From an uncultured Pseudohongiella sp. (lineage in GTDB: Bacteria; Pseudomonadota; Gammaproteobacteria; Pseudomonadales; Pseudohongiellaceae): a stretch of DNA of 64,000 nucleotides. Position numbers and translations under genes: made by a program. The DNA lies in the NCBI GenBank assembly GCA_951812965.1, contig OX638341.1, positions 1,098,438-1,162,437 on the forward strand, in the 5' to 3' direction. The first letter of the stretch is position 1, and every line of letters begins with the position of its first letter. Shown here piece after piece: positions 1 to 8,530 of the stretch. Under the pieces are notes generated by a model that saw nothing but the letters and a program-made list of their open reading frames with translations, had not been told where the DNA came from and did not search any database.

Positions 1-1
1 G

Positions 2-985
2 CAGTCGGCCCTCATTGATCTCGCAGAGCGTGAAGCCGAAACGATCATGCCCGGCTTCACTCACCTGCAATCGGCGCAGCCGGTGACTTTCGGCCATCAC
101 ATGCTCGCCTGGTACGAAATGCTCGCGCGTGACGATGCCCGCCTGGTGGACTGTCGCAAGCGCGTGAATGTCTCGCCGCTCGGCGCGGGCGCCCTTGCCG
201 GCACGAGCTTTCCCATCGACCGCGCCCGCACCGCGGAACTGCTCGGATTCGATGCGCCGGCCGGCAACTCGCTCGATGCGGTCAGCGACCGTGATTTCGC
301 CATTGAGCTCGCGGCGGTGGGCAGCATTCTCATGACGCATCTGTCGCGGATTTCCGAGGAACTCGTACTCTGGATGTCGGCGCAATTCGGTTTCATCGAT
401 CTGCCCGACCGCTTTTGCACGGGCTCGTCGATCATGCCGCAGAAGAAGAATCCCGACGTGCCGGAACTGGTGCGCGGTAAGGCAGGGCGCGTCCAGGGCC
501 ATCTGCAGTCGCTGCTGACCCTGATGAATTCCCAGCCGCTGGCATACAACAAGGACAACCAGGAAGACAAGGAACCCGTTTTCGATCTGATCGACACGCT
601 CAAGGACTGCCTGTTCGCCTATGGCGAGATGATCCCCGCCATCGAATGCCGGCGCGAGGTAATGCGCGAAGCAGCCGGACAAGACTGCGCCACCGCCACC
701 GATCTGGCGGATTACCTTGTGCGCAAGGGCCTCGCTTTCCGCGACGCTCATGCAGTGACCGGAAAGACCGTGGCGCACACGCTGGCGCAGGGCAGGGAAT
801 TGCACGAACTGACGCTCGAGGAACTGAAAGGATTTTCCGAGCTGATCGAAGCCGATGTTTACGACATTCTTACCGTGGAAGGTTCGATCTCCGCCCGTGA
901 TCATTTCGGCGGAACCGCGCCGGCGCAAGTGAGAGCCGCGGTGAAACTGGCGCGAAAGGCACTAGCCGGGCGCAATCCTGCCTAG
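2..985 (+). CDS. argH: Argininosuccinate lyase, C-terminal part (5' end outside window)
   Basis: Catalyses the last step of arginine biosynthesis, splitting argininosuccinate into arginine and fumarate in the cytoplasm. The open frame runs in from the left edge with no start codon, so roughly the first 150 residues of a normal 460-residue protein are missing. The fumarase/aspartase superfamily signature [12 protein letters not shown] is intact near the middle, preceded by the [16 protein letters not shown] segment that holds substrate-binding residues. The C-terminal helical domain is complete. Its TAG stop overlaps the convergent protease gene by 4 bases (982-985), so no spacer separates the two genes. 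Identification rests on clear family motifs. Confidence 0.96.
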   Translation, partial: QSALIDLAEREAETIMPGFTHLQSAQPVTFGHHMLAWYEMLARDDARLVDCRKRVNVSPLGAGALAGTSFPIDRARTAELLGFDAPAGNSLDAVSDRDFAIELAAVGSILMTHLSRISEELVLWMSAQFGFIDLPDRFCTGSSIMPQKKNPDVPELVRGKAGRVQGHLQSLLTLMNSQPLAYNKDNQEDKEPVFDLIDTLKDCLFAYGEMIPAIECRREVMREAAGQDCATATDLADYLVRKGLAFRDAHAVTGKTVAHTLAQGRELHELTLEELKGFSELIEADVYDILTVEGSISARDHFGGTAPAQVRAAVKLARKALAGRNPA

Positions 986-2052
986 CGCGAGGCCGGCGCG
1001 AGCAATTCGATTTCGTAGTTCAGGCGCTGGTTGCCGCGCAGGCTCGTCAAGTTGATCGTATCACCGCCGCGATAGCGCTCGAGCATGGAAGCGAGGTCGT
1101 CTTCATCGCGCACTGGCTCGCCCTCGATTTCCACGATTACATCGCCGAGTACGATTCGGCCGAGCCGGTCCCGGCTCAATCCACGCATGCCTGCGATTTG
1201 CGGCCCCGCACCATCGACGACATCGAGCACGATGACGCCTTCGATACCCCACAGCCGTCGGTAATAGTCCGGCTGCGGTATCTGGGTGATGCCGAGAAAC
1301 GGCGTCTGTACACGGCCGTATTGGATCAGTTCGGGTACGACGCGCTTAACGGTATTCACGGGAATGGCGAAGCCGATTCCTGAATTGGCGCCGCTGGGAC
1401 TGAAAATCGCCGTATTTACCCCGATGAGCTGGCCGAGGGAATTGAGCAGCGGACCGCCGGAATTTCCCGGATTGATTGCCGCGTCGGTCTGGATGACGCC
1501 GCGGATCTTGCGCCCGCTGAGAGCGTCGATTTCCCGCCCGAGCGCGCTAACCACGCCGACGGTCATGGTGGTATCGAGCCCGAACGGGTCGCCGATGGCG
1601 ATCACTTTGCGCCCTACTTCGAGCAGGGACGAATCACCGGCCGTGATCGGCGTCAGTTGCAGGTCCCCGGCATCGATTTTCAACACCGCCAGGTCCTTGT
1701 CCGGATCGACTCCCTGAACCCGCGCCAGATGGGTGCTGCCGTCCTGCAAGGTCACGCTGACACTGTCAGCCTGTTGTATGACATGGAAATTAGTGACGAT
1801 GTAACCGTCTCCGCTCCAGATGAAGCCGCTGCCGTTACCCTGGGGCACCGCCTGGGGATTCAGCGAATAAAAAGAGCGCACTATGCGGGAATTGGTGATG
1901 TTGACCACCGAGGGACTTGCAAACTTGAACACCTCGATGTTGTTGGCTTCATCAATGGTGCTGAATCTGCCGTAATCCGGCGCCTGCGCCGCGGCCGCAC
2001 CAGCCATTAATGCGGCTGCGAACAAGGCAATAAGACTGCGTATGGCTTGCAT
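982..2052 (-). CDS. Periplasmic HtrA/Deg-family serine protease, single PDZ
   Basis: A trypsin-like envelope quality-control protease of 356 residues. The start at 2052 gives a hydrophobic N-terminal signal or anchor (residues 4-23, ending AAAAQA); the frame stays open upstream but reads into intergenic repeat and IS sequence. The catalytic triad is visible as His90 (TNFHVIQQ), Asp120 (DKDLAVLKI) and Ser198 (NPGNSGGP). One PDZ domain occupies about residues 255-350. The size and single PDZ resemble DegS/AlgW, but the linker and PDZ (for example the [11 protein letters not shown] segment) look closer to generic Deg proteases, so no symbol is given. The IS element ends only 94 bp upstream of this start, so the promoter may have been altered by that insertion. 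Confidence 0.9.
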   Translation of the reverse strand: MQAIRSLIALFAAALMAGAAAAQAPDYGRFSTIDEANNIEVFKFASPSVVNITNSRIVRSFYSLNPQAVPQGNGSGFIWSGDGYIVTNFHVIQQADSVSVTLQDGSTHLARVQGVDPDKDLAVLKIDAGDLQLTPITAGDSSLLEVGRKVIAIGDPFGLDTTMTVGVVSALGREIDALSGRKIRGVIQTDAAINPGNSGGPLLNSLGQLIGVNTAIFSPSGANSGIGFAIPVNTVKRVVPELIQYGRVQTPFLGITQIPQPDYYRRLWGIEGVIVLDVVDGAGPQIAGMRGLSRDRLGRIVLGDVIVEIEGEPVRDEDDLASMLERYRGGDTINLTSLRGNQRLNYEIELLAPASR

Positions 2053-2109
2053 GGGTCGATCCGGTATCGCGGAATATTCCAAGATATGAACGAAAATCCC
2101 ATCTTTCAA

Positions 2110-2128
2110 GTAGGGGCGAGGTATGCCT
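2110..2128 (+). repeat. Truncated left half of the dispersed palindromic element
   Basis: The sequence gtaggggcgaggtatgcct matches the left arm of the composite palindromic element found many times in the window, but it breaks off after the core and continues into unrelated sequence. It lies 17 bp outside the left end of the IS. It shares a T variant (GGTATGCC) with the intact copy just beyond the right end of the IS. Confidence 0.8.
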
Positions 2129-2145
2129 GTAGAGAGCACATAATC

Positions 2146-2178
2146 TGTCCGGTCTTGTAGCACAAGGTCTGTCCGGTT
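2146..2178 (+). repeat. Left terminal inverted repeat of the IS
   Basis: It aligns with the reverse complement of 3459-3491. TGTCCGGT is shared at the outer end, TGTAGCA in the middle and TCTGTCCGGTT at the inner end, with about seven mismatches in 33 positions. The repeated TGTCCGG within each end suggests two transposase-binding sites per end. Confidence 0.85.
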
Positions 2179-2205
2179 CTCATCGGATGCGGGAGGAAGC
2201 ATCTG

Positions 2206-3384
2206 ATGAGACGAACAGCCTGGTTGCAGGAGACGCGAATGGAACGTTTTGAGGAAGCCTTTGGTGCGTGGACGGAGAGTCGGCTGACGCAGGAAGAAGC
2301 TGCGCGGCTGCTTGGGGTGTGTGAGCGCACGTTTCGGCGCTGGATAGATCGGTATGAGGAAGCGGGCCTGGACGGATTGATCGACAAGCGCTTGTCGCAA
2401 GCATCGAACCGTCGCGCGCCGGTCGACGAAGTGATGGCGTTGGTGGATCGCTACCGGAACCGTCACCGGGGTTGGAACGTGCGTCATTTTCATGCCTGGT
2501 ACCGGCGCGATGGCGGGAAGCGCAGCTACACCTGGGTGAAGAACGCCTTGCAGGCAGCGGGCCTGGTGGCGCGGGCGTCACGCCGCGGAGCGCATCGCAA
2601 GCGGCGGGAGCCGGCGCCGTGGCCGGGCATGCTGTTGCACCAGGATGGCAGTCGCCATGAATGGGCGCCGGGTCGGATGTGGGATCTGATCGTGACCATG
2701 GACGACGCCACGAACGCGCATTACTCGATGTTCTTTTGCGAGGAGGAAGGTACGTGGAGCAGCTTTCGCGGCATCCGCGAGGTGATTGATGCGCGCGGTC
2801 TGTTCTGTTCGCTGTATACCGACCGCGGCAGTCACTACTGGCACACGCCGACGGCGGGCGGCAAAGTGGACAAGGGCAATCCGACGCAGTTTGGACGGGC
2901 GATGAGGCAGCTGGGCATCGAGATGATTCCGGCGTACTCGCCGGAGGCGCGGGGCCGTTCGGAGCGAGCGTTCAAGACGCACCAGGACCGACTGGTGAAG
3001 GAGTTGGCGCTGGCGGGGGTTGCGGAGATGGAAGCGGCGAATCGGTACTTGCGGGAGACGTACCTGCCGGCCTTCAACGCGGAGTTCGCGCGGCCGCCGC
3101 GGGAGGAAGGGTCCGCCTTCGTGGCCTGCGGCGACGCCGATCGGCTGGACGAGATCCTGTGCGAGCACCATGAGCGGGTCGTCGGGCACGACAACTGCGT
3201 ACGCTTTCGTCGAAAGGTGCTGCAGATTCCGCCGGATCGGTACCGTTGTCACTATGTGAAGGCGACAGTCAAGGTCTTGCAGTATCTGGATGGGTGCGTT
3301 GCGATCCGCCACGGCCCGCGCGAACTGGCGCGATACGACTCCCAGGGGAAACTATTGACGGAGAATTTACGGACCGCCGCGTAG
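2206..3384 (+). CDS. IS1202/ISNCY-type transposase (DDE integrase core)
   Basis: A 392-residue transposase. An N-terminal helix-turn-helix (about residues 25-70; TQEEAARLLGVCERTFRRW) should bind the inverted ends. An rve-type DDE core follows at about residues 145-300, with acidic residues in HQDGSRHEW, VTMDDATNAHY, LYTDRGSHYW and the EARGRSERAFK segment that carries the catalytic Glu. The start could instead be the second ATG at 2239 (MERFEEAF), which matches how related transposases usually begin. The frame is uninterrupted and all catalytic regions are present, so the element may still be active. The C-terminal part (residues 310-392) looks like the usual Mu-transposase-type tail. Confidence 0.92.
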   Translation: MRRTAWLQETRMERFEEAFGAWTESRLTQEEAARLLGVCERTFRRWIDRYEEAGLDGLIDKRLSQASNRRAPVDEVMALVDRYRNRHRGWNVRHFHAWYRRDGGKRSYTWVKNALQAAGLVARASRRGAHRKRREPAPWPGMLLHQDGSRHEWAPGRMWDLIVTMDDATNAHYSMFFCEEEGTWSSFRGIREVIDARGLFCSLYTDRGSHYWHTPTAGGKVDKGNPTQFGRAMRQLGIEMIPAYSPEARGRSERAFKTHQDRLVKELALAGVAEMEAANRYLRETYLPAFNAEFARPPREEGSAFVACGDADRLDEILCEHHERVVGHDNCVRFRRKVLQIPPDRYRCHYVKATVKVLQYLDGCVAIRHGPRELARYDSQGKLLTENLRTAA

Positions 3385-3458
3385 GAACGCGGCGGCGGCT
3401 GGCGTCTGGGGGGCCTTTCCGGGCTACGCCCTCCAAGGCCCCCCAGACGCCAAAAACA

Positions 3459-3491
3459 AACCGGACAGATCATTTGCTACAGAACCGGACA
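3459..3491 (-). repeat. Right terminal inverted repeat of the IS
   Basis: Partner of 2146-2178 in inverted orientation; it contains CCGGACA twice. It marks the outer right boundary of the element. Confidence 0.85.
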
Positions 3492-3510
3492 TTTCTATTT
3501 GCTCTTAACA

Positions 3511-3592
3511 GTAGGGGCGAGGTATGCCTCGCCCGCGTTCCGGAACTGCATACAGCCCGGACACCCCCGTGCGAGGCATGCCTCGCCCCTAC
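3511..3592 (+). repeat. Composite palindromic element, L-spacer-R
   Basis: An 82-bp copy: the left palindrome starts gtaggggcgaggtatgcc and the right palindrome ends gcctcgcccctac, with a spacer of about 35 bp between them. The outer arms GTAGGGG and CCCCTAC are themselves inverted. The right half here uses the GAGGCATGCCTC core instead of the usual GACGCATGCGTC. It lies between the IS and the response regulator gene, so it could form a stem in the 5' leader of that operon. Confidence 0.85.
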
Positions 3593-3698
3593 AGGTGCGG
3601 CAGGCGATATCGGACATTCCGGCCGCTGTTTCCCGCAAATTGCATTGCCGGAAGCGAATTCGTACCATCATGCGAAGACCGGGCGCCGCCGGGAGCGT

Positions 3699-4397
3699 AT
3701 GAAAAAGATCCTGATCCTCGATGACGATGAGAAGCTGGGCCTGTTGCTGACGCAGTACCTGGAACGGCACGGCATGGAATGCCATGTGGCCCTGACGCCG
3801 CCGCGTGGCTTCGAGATGTTGAAGAAACTCAAGCCAGATCTGTTGATTCTCGATGTCATGTTGCCGGTCATGGACGGTTTCGAGGTCTGCGGGGAAATTC
3901 GCGCCAAGACCTCGATCTACGGCAATCTGCCGATTCTCATGTTGACCGCCCATGCCGAGGTCAACGACCGTATCGCCGGCCTCGAACTCGGCGCCGACGA
4001 TTATCTGCCCAAGCCCTTCGAGCCGCGCGAATTGCTTGCCCGCATCCAGAACATCCTCCGCCGCAGCCTGGACGATTACGATTTGCGCGAAATCAAGCAG
4101 ATCGAAGGTCTCGACGTGGACGCATCGCGCAGGGAAGTGAAACTCGACGGTGAAGTACTCGACCTCACGACCATGGAATACGAATTACTGATCCTGTTCA
4201 TGCAGTTTCCGAACAAGACCTTCTCCAGGGACGAACTCATGAACCGCTTGCGGGGAATTAACGCCGAGTTGTTCTCGCGGGCCGTCGATACCCTCGTAAG
4301 CCGGCTCCGGCACAAATTGAAAGACACCTCGAAGACGCCGCGATTCATCAAGACCGTCTGGGGCCGCGGCTACACTTTTGTCGGCCAGCAGTTGTGA
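3699..4397 (+). CDS. OmpR/PhoB-family response regulator
   Basis: A 232-residue DNA-binding response regulator. The receiver domain (1-120) has the acidic pocket DDDE at 8-11, phospho-acceptor Asp52 (LLILDVMLP) and Lys105 (LPKPFEP). A winged-helix trans_reg_C domain covers about residues 130-230 (TTMEYELLILF, RAVDTLVSRLRHKL, VWGRGYTF). The ATG at 3699 is preceded by GGGAGC; the longer open frame upstream is read-through of the palindromic repeat. The gene overlaps the downstream kinase by 4 bases, indicating translational coupling. The CpxR/RstA-like architecture suggests envelope sensing, but the stimulus cannot be read from sequence. Confidence 0.95.
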   Translation: MKKILILDDDEKLGLLLTQYLERHGMECHVALTPPRGFEMLKKLKPDLLILDVMLPVMDGFEVCGEIRAKTSIYGNLPILMLTAHAEVNDRIAGLELGADDYLPKPFEPRELLARIQNILRRSLDDYDLREIKQIEGLDVDASRREVKLDGEVLDLTTMEYELLILFMQFPNKTFSRDELMNRLRGINAELFSRAVDTLVSRLRHKLKDTSKTPRFIKTVWGRGYTFVGQQL

Positions 4398-5722
4398 ACG
4401 CACTGATCCAATCGATTCGGCGCTCGCTGTTCCTGCGGCTGCTGCTGATTTTCGGCACCACGGTATTGCTGTTCTTCGTCATTATCTTCGGATCCCTGCG
4501 GCTGGTTATCAATACCGGGAACACGATCGACGCGATTCCTGATTTCTTCACTCGCAACATCGATTCGATCATCGACATCGAGAGCATCGGTTCGCCCCCG
4601 AATCTGGCCAACGCCATGCGGCTGGCGGAGGAACTCGGCTGGACGATCCAGATCCGCAGTCCGATCATGCGCTGGAGTTCCGATACCGATAATCGCATCG
4701 ACGTCACCCAGGCGGAATTCGACCATTCTCTGAGCGCGGACGCCGAAATACGCCGAATCAGCGGCGAAGACATCATCATGGTGGAGCGCGGCGGCTATGA
4801 GTTCTATCTGTATCAGCGCGCAGTCCCGGAGCCGGCCATCAATTCCCTGGTGCTCTATATCGGCTTTGCCCTGGCCGCGCTGGTGCTGCTGACCAACTAT
4901 TTTATGGTGAACCGGCTGTTGTCGCCGGTACGGCTGCTCAAGCAAGGCGCCGAACGAATTCGCAACGGCGATCTCGGCTTCCGCGTCGACAGCGACCGGC
5001 AGGACGAACTCGGAGAACTGACCGAAAGCATCAATCACATGGCGGATTCGCTGCAATCGATGCTTGAAGCCAAGCGCCAGTTGCTGCTGGCGATCAGTCA
5101 CGAATTGCGCTCGCCGCTGGCGAAGGCGAAACTGCGGCTGGAATTTCTCGAAGAAAGCGATCAGACCGATCAGCTTCGCGAAGACATCAACGACATCGAC
5201 TTGCTGATTGCCGATCTGATCGAAGCCGAGCGCCTCAACCAGGAACACTCGGTACTCGTGGCCGAAGCCGTGCGCTTAGGCGGCTTCGTGCGCTCGGTCG
5301 CCGACCAGTACGTCGAATACAAGGGCAGCTTGGAAGTCAGGATCGCCAGGCCCGATCTGGAATTCCATATCGACAAGTTGCGCATCCGGCTGTTGCTCAC
5401 CAATCTGCTGAACAACGCCGTACGCCATGGCGAGAACAAGCCGATCCAGGTCAAGGTGTCATTCCGGGACGAGACGGCCGAGATAGAAGTGCTCGATCAT
5501 GGCGAGGGAATTCCCGCGCAACATCTGAAGCAGATCGCCGAGCCCTTCTATCGCGCCGACAGCGCTCGCCGGCGCAATACCGGCGGCACCGGGCTCGGTC
5601 TATACCTGTGCCGCCTCATCGCCGAAGCCCATGGCGGCGCGTTGGATATCGAAAGCAAGGTCGGCGAAGGCACCCGCGTAATCGTGCGCCTGCCGCGCCG
5701 ACCGCGCGCACCGGCGGACTAA
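4394..5722 (+). CDS. Sensor histidine kinase (HAMP, HisKA, HATPase)
   Basis: A 442-residue inner-membrane kinase, cognate partner of the regulator it overlaps (GTGA at 4394-4397; GTG start). TM1 is at about residues 14-36, a roughly 110-residue periplasmic sensor follows, and TM2 is at about 151-172. Then come HAMP (about 172-225), the H-box with His236 (AISHELRSPLAKAKL), an N-box (NLLNNAVRHG), G1 (DHGEGIP) and G2 (GTGLGLYL). All catalytic boxes are intact. The periplasmic domain has no motif that I recognise, so the signal is unknown. The layout resembles CpxA/RstB. Confidence 0.94.
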   Translation: MNALIQSIRRSLFLRLLLIFGTTVLLFFVIIFGSLRLVINTGNTIDAIPDFFTRNIDSIIDIESIGSPPNLANAMRLAEELGWTIQIRSPIMRWSSDTDNRIDVTQAEFDHSLSADAEIRRISGEDIIMVERGGYEFYLYQRAVPEPAINSLVLYIGFALAALVLLTNYFMVNRLLSPVRLLKQGAERIRNGDLGFRVDSDRQDELGELTESINHMADSLQSMLEAKRQLLLAISHELRSPLAKAKLRLEFLEESDQTDQLREDINDIDLLIADLIEAERLNQEHSVLVAEAVRLGGFVRSVADQYVEYKGSLEVRIARPDLEFHIDKLRIRLLLTNLLNNAVRHGENKPIQVKVSFRDETAEIEVLDHGEGIPAQHLKQIAEPFYRADSARRRNTGGTGLGLYLCRLIAEAHGGALDIESKVGEGTRVIVRLPRRPRAPAD

Positions 5723-5728
5723 TCCGCG

Positions 5729-7780
5729 TTATGCCCGGCTGGTTTGGCGCCGTCTCGCGCGCATCAGGAAAATCCCCAGCACCAGCACGCTGAGCAGCAC
5801 CGGCACGAGCAAGGTATTGAGCCATTGCAGATTGGCGCCGAGCCGTTCGATGTCTTCCGTCAACTGGAACTGCACCTCGCGCAGACGGCGGCGCGTGTCG
5901 ATCATTTCCTGGTTGAACTGATCGATCTCGCCCTGGATTTCGGGAGCGATCTGATCCAGCGGTTCGCCTTCCTCGTTCTGGCTCAGGCGGGCGATTTCAG
6001 CTTCGGCGTCCGCAAGCCGTGAGAGCAATTCCGCTTCTTCCTCGCGCAGGCGGTCATCGGCCTGGCGCTGCATTTCGATGACGCGATTGAACGGGCGCGA
6101 ATAGGTGCCGCGGCTGCGGATGCTCGCCAGGTTGGCGCCGCCGGCGAGATTGTCGAGGGCGTTGATGATCATGTCGCCGTTATTGGCGAAAGGCTGGGGG
6201 ATGCGTTGGCCGAGGAACTGGGCCACCTGCACCCACATGCGGTCCGACATCAGATCGGTGTCTGCGAACAACAGGATGTTCACCGGCTCTTCGGATTGCG
6301 CGATGTGCGGAACGGTTTCCTCTTCTTCGATGGATTCCGCTTCCTCTACAGCCACGGATTCTGCGTCTGCTTCGACTTCGTCATCAGCGGGCGCTTCGGC
6401 ATCGACTTCCTCTGCCGCGGTATCGATCGCATCTCCCGCGTCTTCTTCAGTCGCCTCGGATTCTTCCTCCTCCTCTTCTTCCACCGGCAGTGGCGGCGGA
6501 CCGTCCGGAAAGGCGGAATTCACGACGCCGCTGACGCGCGCCGCCAGGGTATAGCTCTCTTCCGTGGGTTCAAACTCGTCAAACAGCACCGAAGGTTCGG
6601 TGATGTCCTGAATCAGCGCCGCTTCCATCAGCATGGAATTGCTCGAGGATTGCATCAGCGGCTCGAACAGGGTGGCGGCGCCTTCCGCCTGAGCGATGAC
6701 GCCTGCCGAGGAAACGTTGATCGTTTCGAGCCGGCTCGTAATGATGTCGTCGCCGTCGAGATTGGCGCGCTGAATGCCGAGCATGCCGAGATGGGGTTCG
6801 GGGCGCGAGCCCTGGCCCATGGAAACGCGCAAGGCCAGGTTGCTGTCTGCGAGCACCTTGCTGCTGTCGTATTCCACGCCCCAGGCTTCGAGCAGCCCGG
6901 GCAGGTCCGAACTCATGCCCGCGGGAACGAGCACGCCCTGGGGTGAGCGCGTCACCAGCGAATCGGCGTTGGGATCGAGGAAGGCGATTACTTCGCCGCC
7001 GCGCATGACGTGCTGGTCGATGGCGTAAAGCATCTGATCCGGCAAATCGCGCGGATGCACGAGCATGACGATATCGACGTCTTCGTCGATGCTCTCGTCG
7101 AACTCGCTGATGCGGCGCACTTCGTACAATTGCCGGATGACGTCCATGGCGAACCAGGGCTGGAGCATTTGCTGGGTCCCCGGATCAAAACCGCCGTCCA
7201 CGTCGAGATCGGTCAGCAAGGCCACGACCCTGCGTTCGGGATTGGCGGCCTGCATGATCAGCTTGACGAATTCGTATTCGAGGAAGGGTTCCTGGTCGGG
7301 CCGGATCAGCGGCATGGTTTCGGATATGCGCAGGGTTTCCGGCGCGCCTTCTGCCAATTGCTGCGCCGCCACGAGCCCGAAATAAATTGCTTCACCGCCC
7401 TGGGTGACCGGGACGGGCTGGATACCGAAACTGTTGGCGAGATCCTCGTCTTCCGAAAAGGGTTCAGGGTCGATCATCGTCAACGACAGGCGTCCGTTGC
7501 TCGCGATCACGATTTCCCCGAGGAGTTCCTGCACGCGGGTGGCGTAAGTGCGAATCTGAGGCACGTCCTCGGTGGCCGAATCCGAATAGAAAAAGGTCAT
7601 TTCGATCGGATTCTCAAGGTTTGAGACGATATCCCGCGTCGCGGGAGCCAGGGTGAACAGACGATCTTCGGTCAGGTCCAGGCGCCAGCCCGGCAGCAGG
7701 GAAATCACGGCAACCGCAAACAGCAGGGCGGCCGCGATCAGGACCAGTCCAACCAGTGATACAAGGCGTCCGGTTGTCAT
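5729..7780 (-). CDS. GldG-family ABC transporter auxiliary protein with acidic linker
   Basis: A 683-residue membrane-anchored protein: N-terminal TM at about residues 8-30, a GldG/ABC_transp_aux domain at about 40-400 (KLIMQAANPERRVVALLTDLD, DLPDQMLYAIDQHVMRGGEV), then a very acidic low-complexity linker (bases about 6316-6483, runs of Glu/Asp/Ala). A short region like the end of the domain follows (NILLFADTDLMSDRMWVQV), then a coiled coil (about 575-645) and a C-terminal TM (about 655-676). It is the last gene of a three-gene set ATPase-permease-GldG. GldA/F/G is known for gliding in Bacteroidetes; in proteobacteria the same trio occurs with unknown substrate. No DUF4340 partner follows. 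Confidence 0.85.
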   Translation of the reverse strand: MTTGRLVSLVGLVLIAAALLFAVAVISLLPGWRLDLTEDRLFTLAPATRDIVSNLENPIEMTFFYSDSATEDVPQIRTYATRVQELLGEIVIASNGRLSLTMIDPEPFSEDEDLANSFGIQPVPVTQGGEAIYFGLVAAQQLAEGAPETLRISETMPLIRPDQEPFLEYEFVKLIMQAANPERRVVALLTDLDVDGGFDPGTQQMLQPWFAMDVIRQLYEVRRISEFDESIDEDVDIVMLVHPRDLPDQMLYAIDQHVMRGGEVIAFLDPNADSLVTRSPQGVLVPAGMSSDLPGLLEAWGVEYDSSKVLADSNLALRVSMGQGSRPEPHLGMLGIQRANLDGDDIITSRLETINVSSAGVIAQAEGAATLFEPLMQSSSNSMLMEAALIQDITEPSVLFDEFEPTEESYTLAARVSGVVNSAFPDGPPPLPVEEEEEEESEATEEDAGDAIDTAAEEVDAEAPADDEVEADAESVAVEEAESIEEEETVPHIAQSEEPVNILLFADTDLMSDRMWVQVAQFLGQRIPQPFANNGDMIINALDNLAGGANLASIRSRGTYSRPFNRVIEMQRQADDRLREEEAELLSRLADAEAEIARLSQNEEGEPLDQIAPEIQGEIDQFNQEMIDTRRRLREVQFQLTEDIERLGANLQWLNTLLVPVLLSVLVLGIFLMRARRRQTSRA

Positions 7781-7792
7781 ATTCCTACCTTC

Positions 7793-8530
7793 CTAATTCG
7801 CTTTCTTGATTTCGATGACAATTGCGCTGGCCAGCAGCCAGGCGGCGATGAACACGCTGAAATAGAGCACATCCCGGATGTCGAGCACGCCCTTGGAAAT
7901 CGAATCGAAATGCGTCAGAAATCCGAGCGCCGCTACCGCGTCGACGATTGCCTGGGGCGTCCAGTCCGGAAATGCGTTGAGCAGAATCGGCGAGCCCATG
8001 ATGACGAACAGGAAACAGATGCTGACCGTCAGGATGAAGGCGATCACCGAATTGCGGGTGCAGGCGGACATGCACGAGCCGATGGCGAGATAGGCCCCGG
8101 CCATGAACCAGCTACCGAGATAACTCGCCACGATCACGCCGTTGTCCGGCTCGCCGAGATAGTTGACGGTGATCCAGATCGGGAAGGTCAACAGCAATGC
8201 GATTCCGGTAAGTACCCAGGCGGCGAGAAACTTGCCGATCACCGCATCCGCCAGTTTCACCGGCAAGGTCAGCAGCAATTCAATGGTGCCGGTTTTGCGC
8301 TCGTCCGCCCACAAGGCCATGGCGATGGCCGGCACCATGAACAGGTAGAGCCAGGGATGGAAGCCGAAGAACGGCATCAGGTCGGCCTGGCCCCGGGCGT
8401 AGAAGCCACCGAGTTCGAAAGTGAAGATGCCGTTGGTGATGAGAAAGATCACGATGAACACGTAGGCCAGCGGAGTGGCGAAATAGCCCATCAGTTCGCG
8501 CCGGAAAATGATACCCAGATTCTGCATCAT
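7793..8530 (-). CDS. ABC transporter permease (GldF-like, ABC-2 type)
   Basis: An integral membrane protein of 245 residues with about six hydrophobic segments, starting MMQNLGIIFRRELMGYF. The typical ABC-2 motif region FGFHPWLYLFMVPAIAM and RKTGTIELLLTLPV (a conserved E-L-L cluster following the third TM) are visible. The chosen ATG at 8530 overlaps the ATPase stop (ATGA), which indicates coupled translation; the 30 extra upstream codons in the open frame lie inside the ATPase gene. It forms the channel of the exporter together with the upstream ATPase and the downstream GldG-like protein. Confidence 0.9.
   Translation of the reverse strand: MMQNLGIIFRRELMGYFATPLAYVFIVIFLITNGIFTFELGGFYARGQADLMPFFGFHPWLYLFMVPAIAMALWADERKTGTIELLLTLPVKLADAVIGKFLAAWVLTGIALLLTFPIWITVNYLGEPDNGVIVASYLGSWFMAGAYLAIGSCMSACTRNSVIAFILTVSICFLFVIMGSPILLNAFPDWTPQAIVDAVAALGFLTHFDSISKGVLDIRDVLYFSVFIAAWLLASAIVIEIKKAN

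Larger units (their letters stand above)
2146..3491 (+). mobile_element. IS1202/ISNCY-like insertion sequence, complete, 1,346 bp
   Basis: The element is bounded by 33-bp imperfect inverted repeats, 2146-2178 and 3459-3491, both with TGTCCGGT at the outer end and a second TGTCCGGTT at the inner end. It carries one intact transposase gene. Between the gene and the right end is a perfect 15-bp stem (3401-3415 with 3437-3451, GGCGTCTGGGGGGCC and its complement). No target-site duplication is evident directly next to the ends (left flank gcacataatc, right flank tttctatttg). Both sides carry a copy of the dispersed palindrome, 17 bp to the left and 19 bp to the right. Confidence 0.9.

Noticed and set aside
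2053..2493. Longer N-terminus of the HtrA protease
   Set aside because: The added residues are translated from the repeat and the IS; the signal peptide starts at 2052.
3401..3451. Rho-independent terminator after the transposase
   Set aside because: The 15-bp stem is perfect, but it has a 21-base loop and no U-run; it is described as part of the IS.
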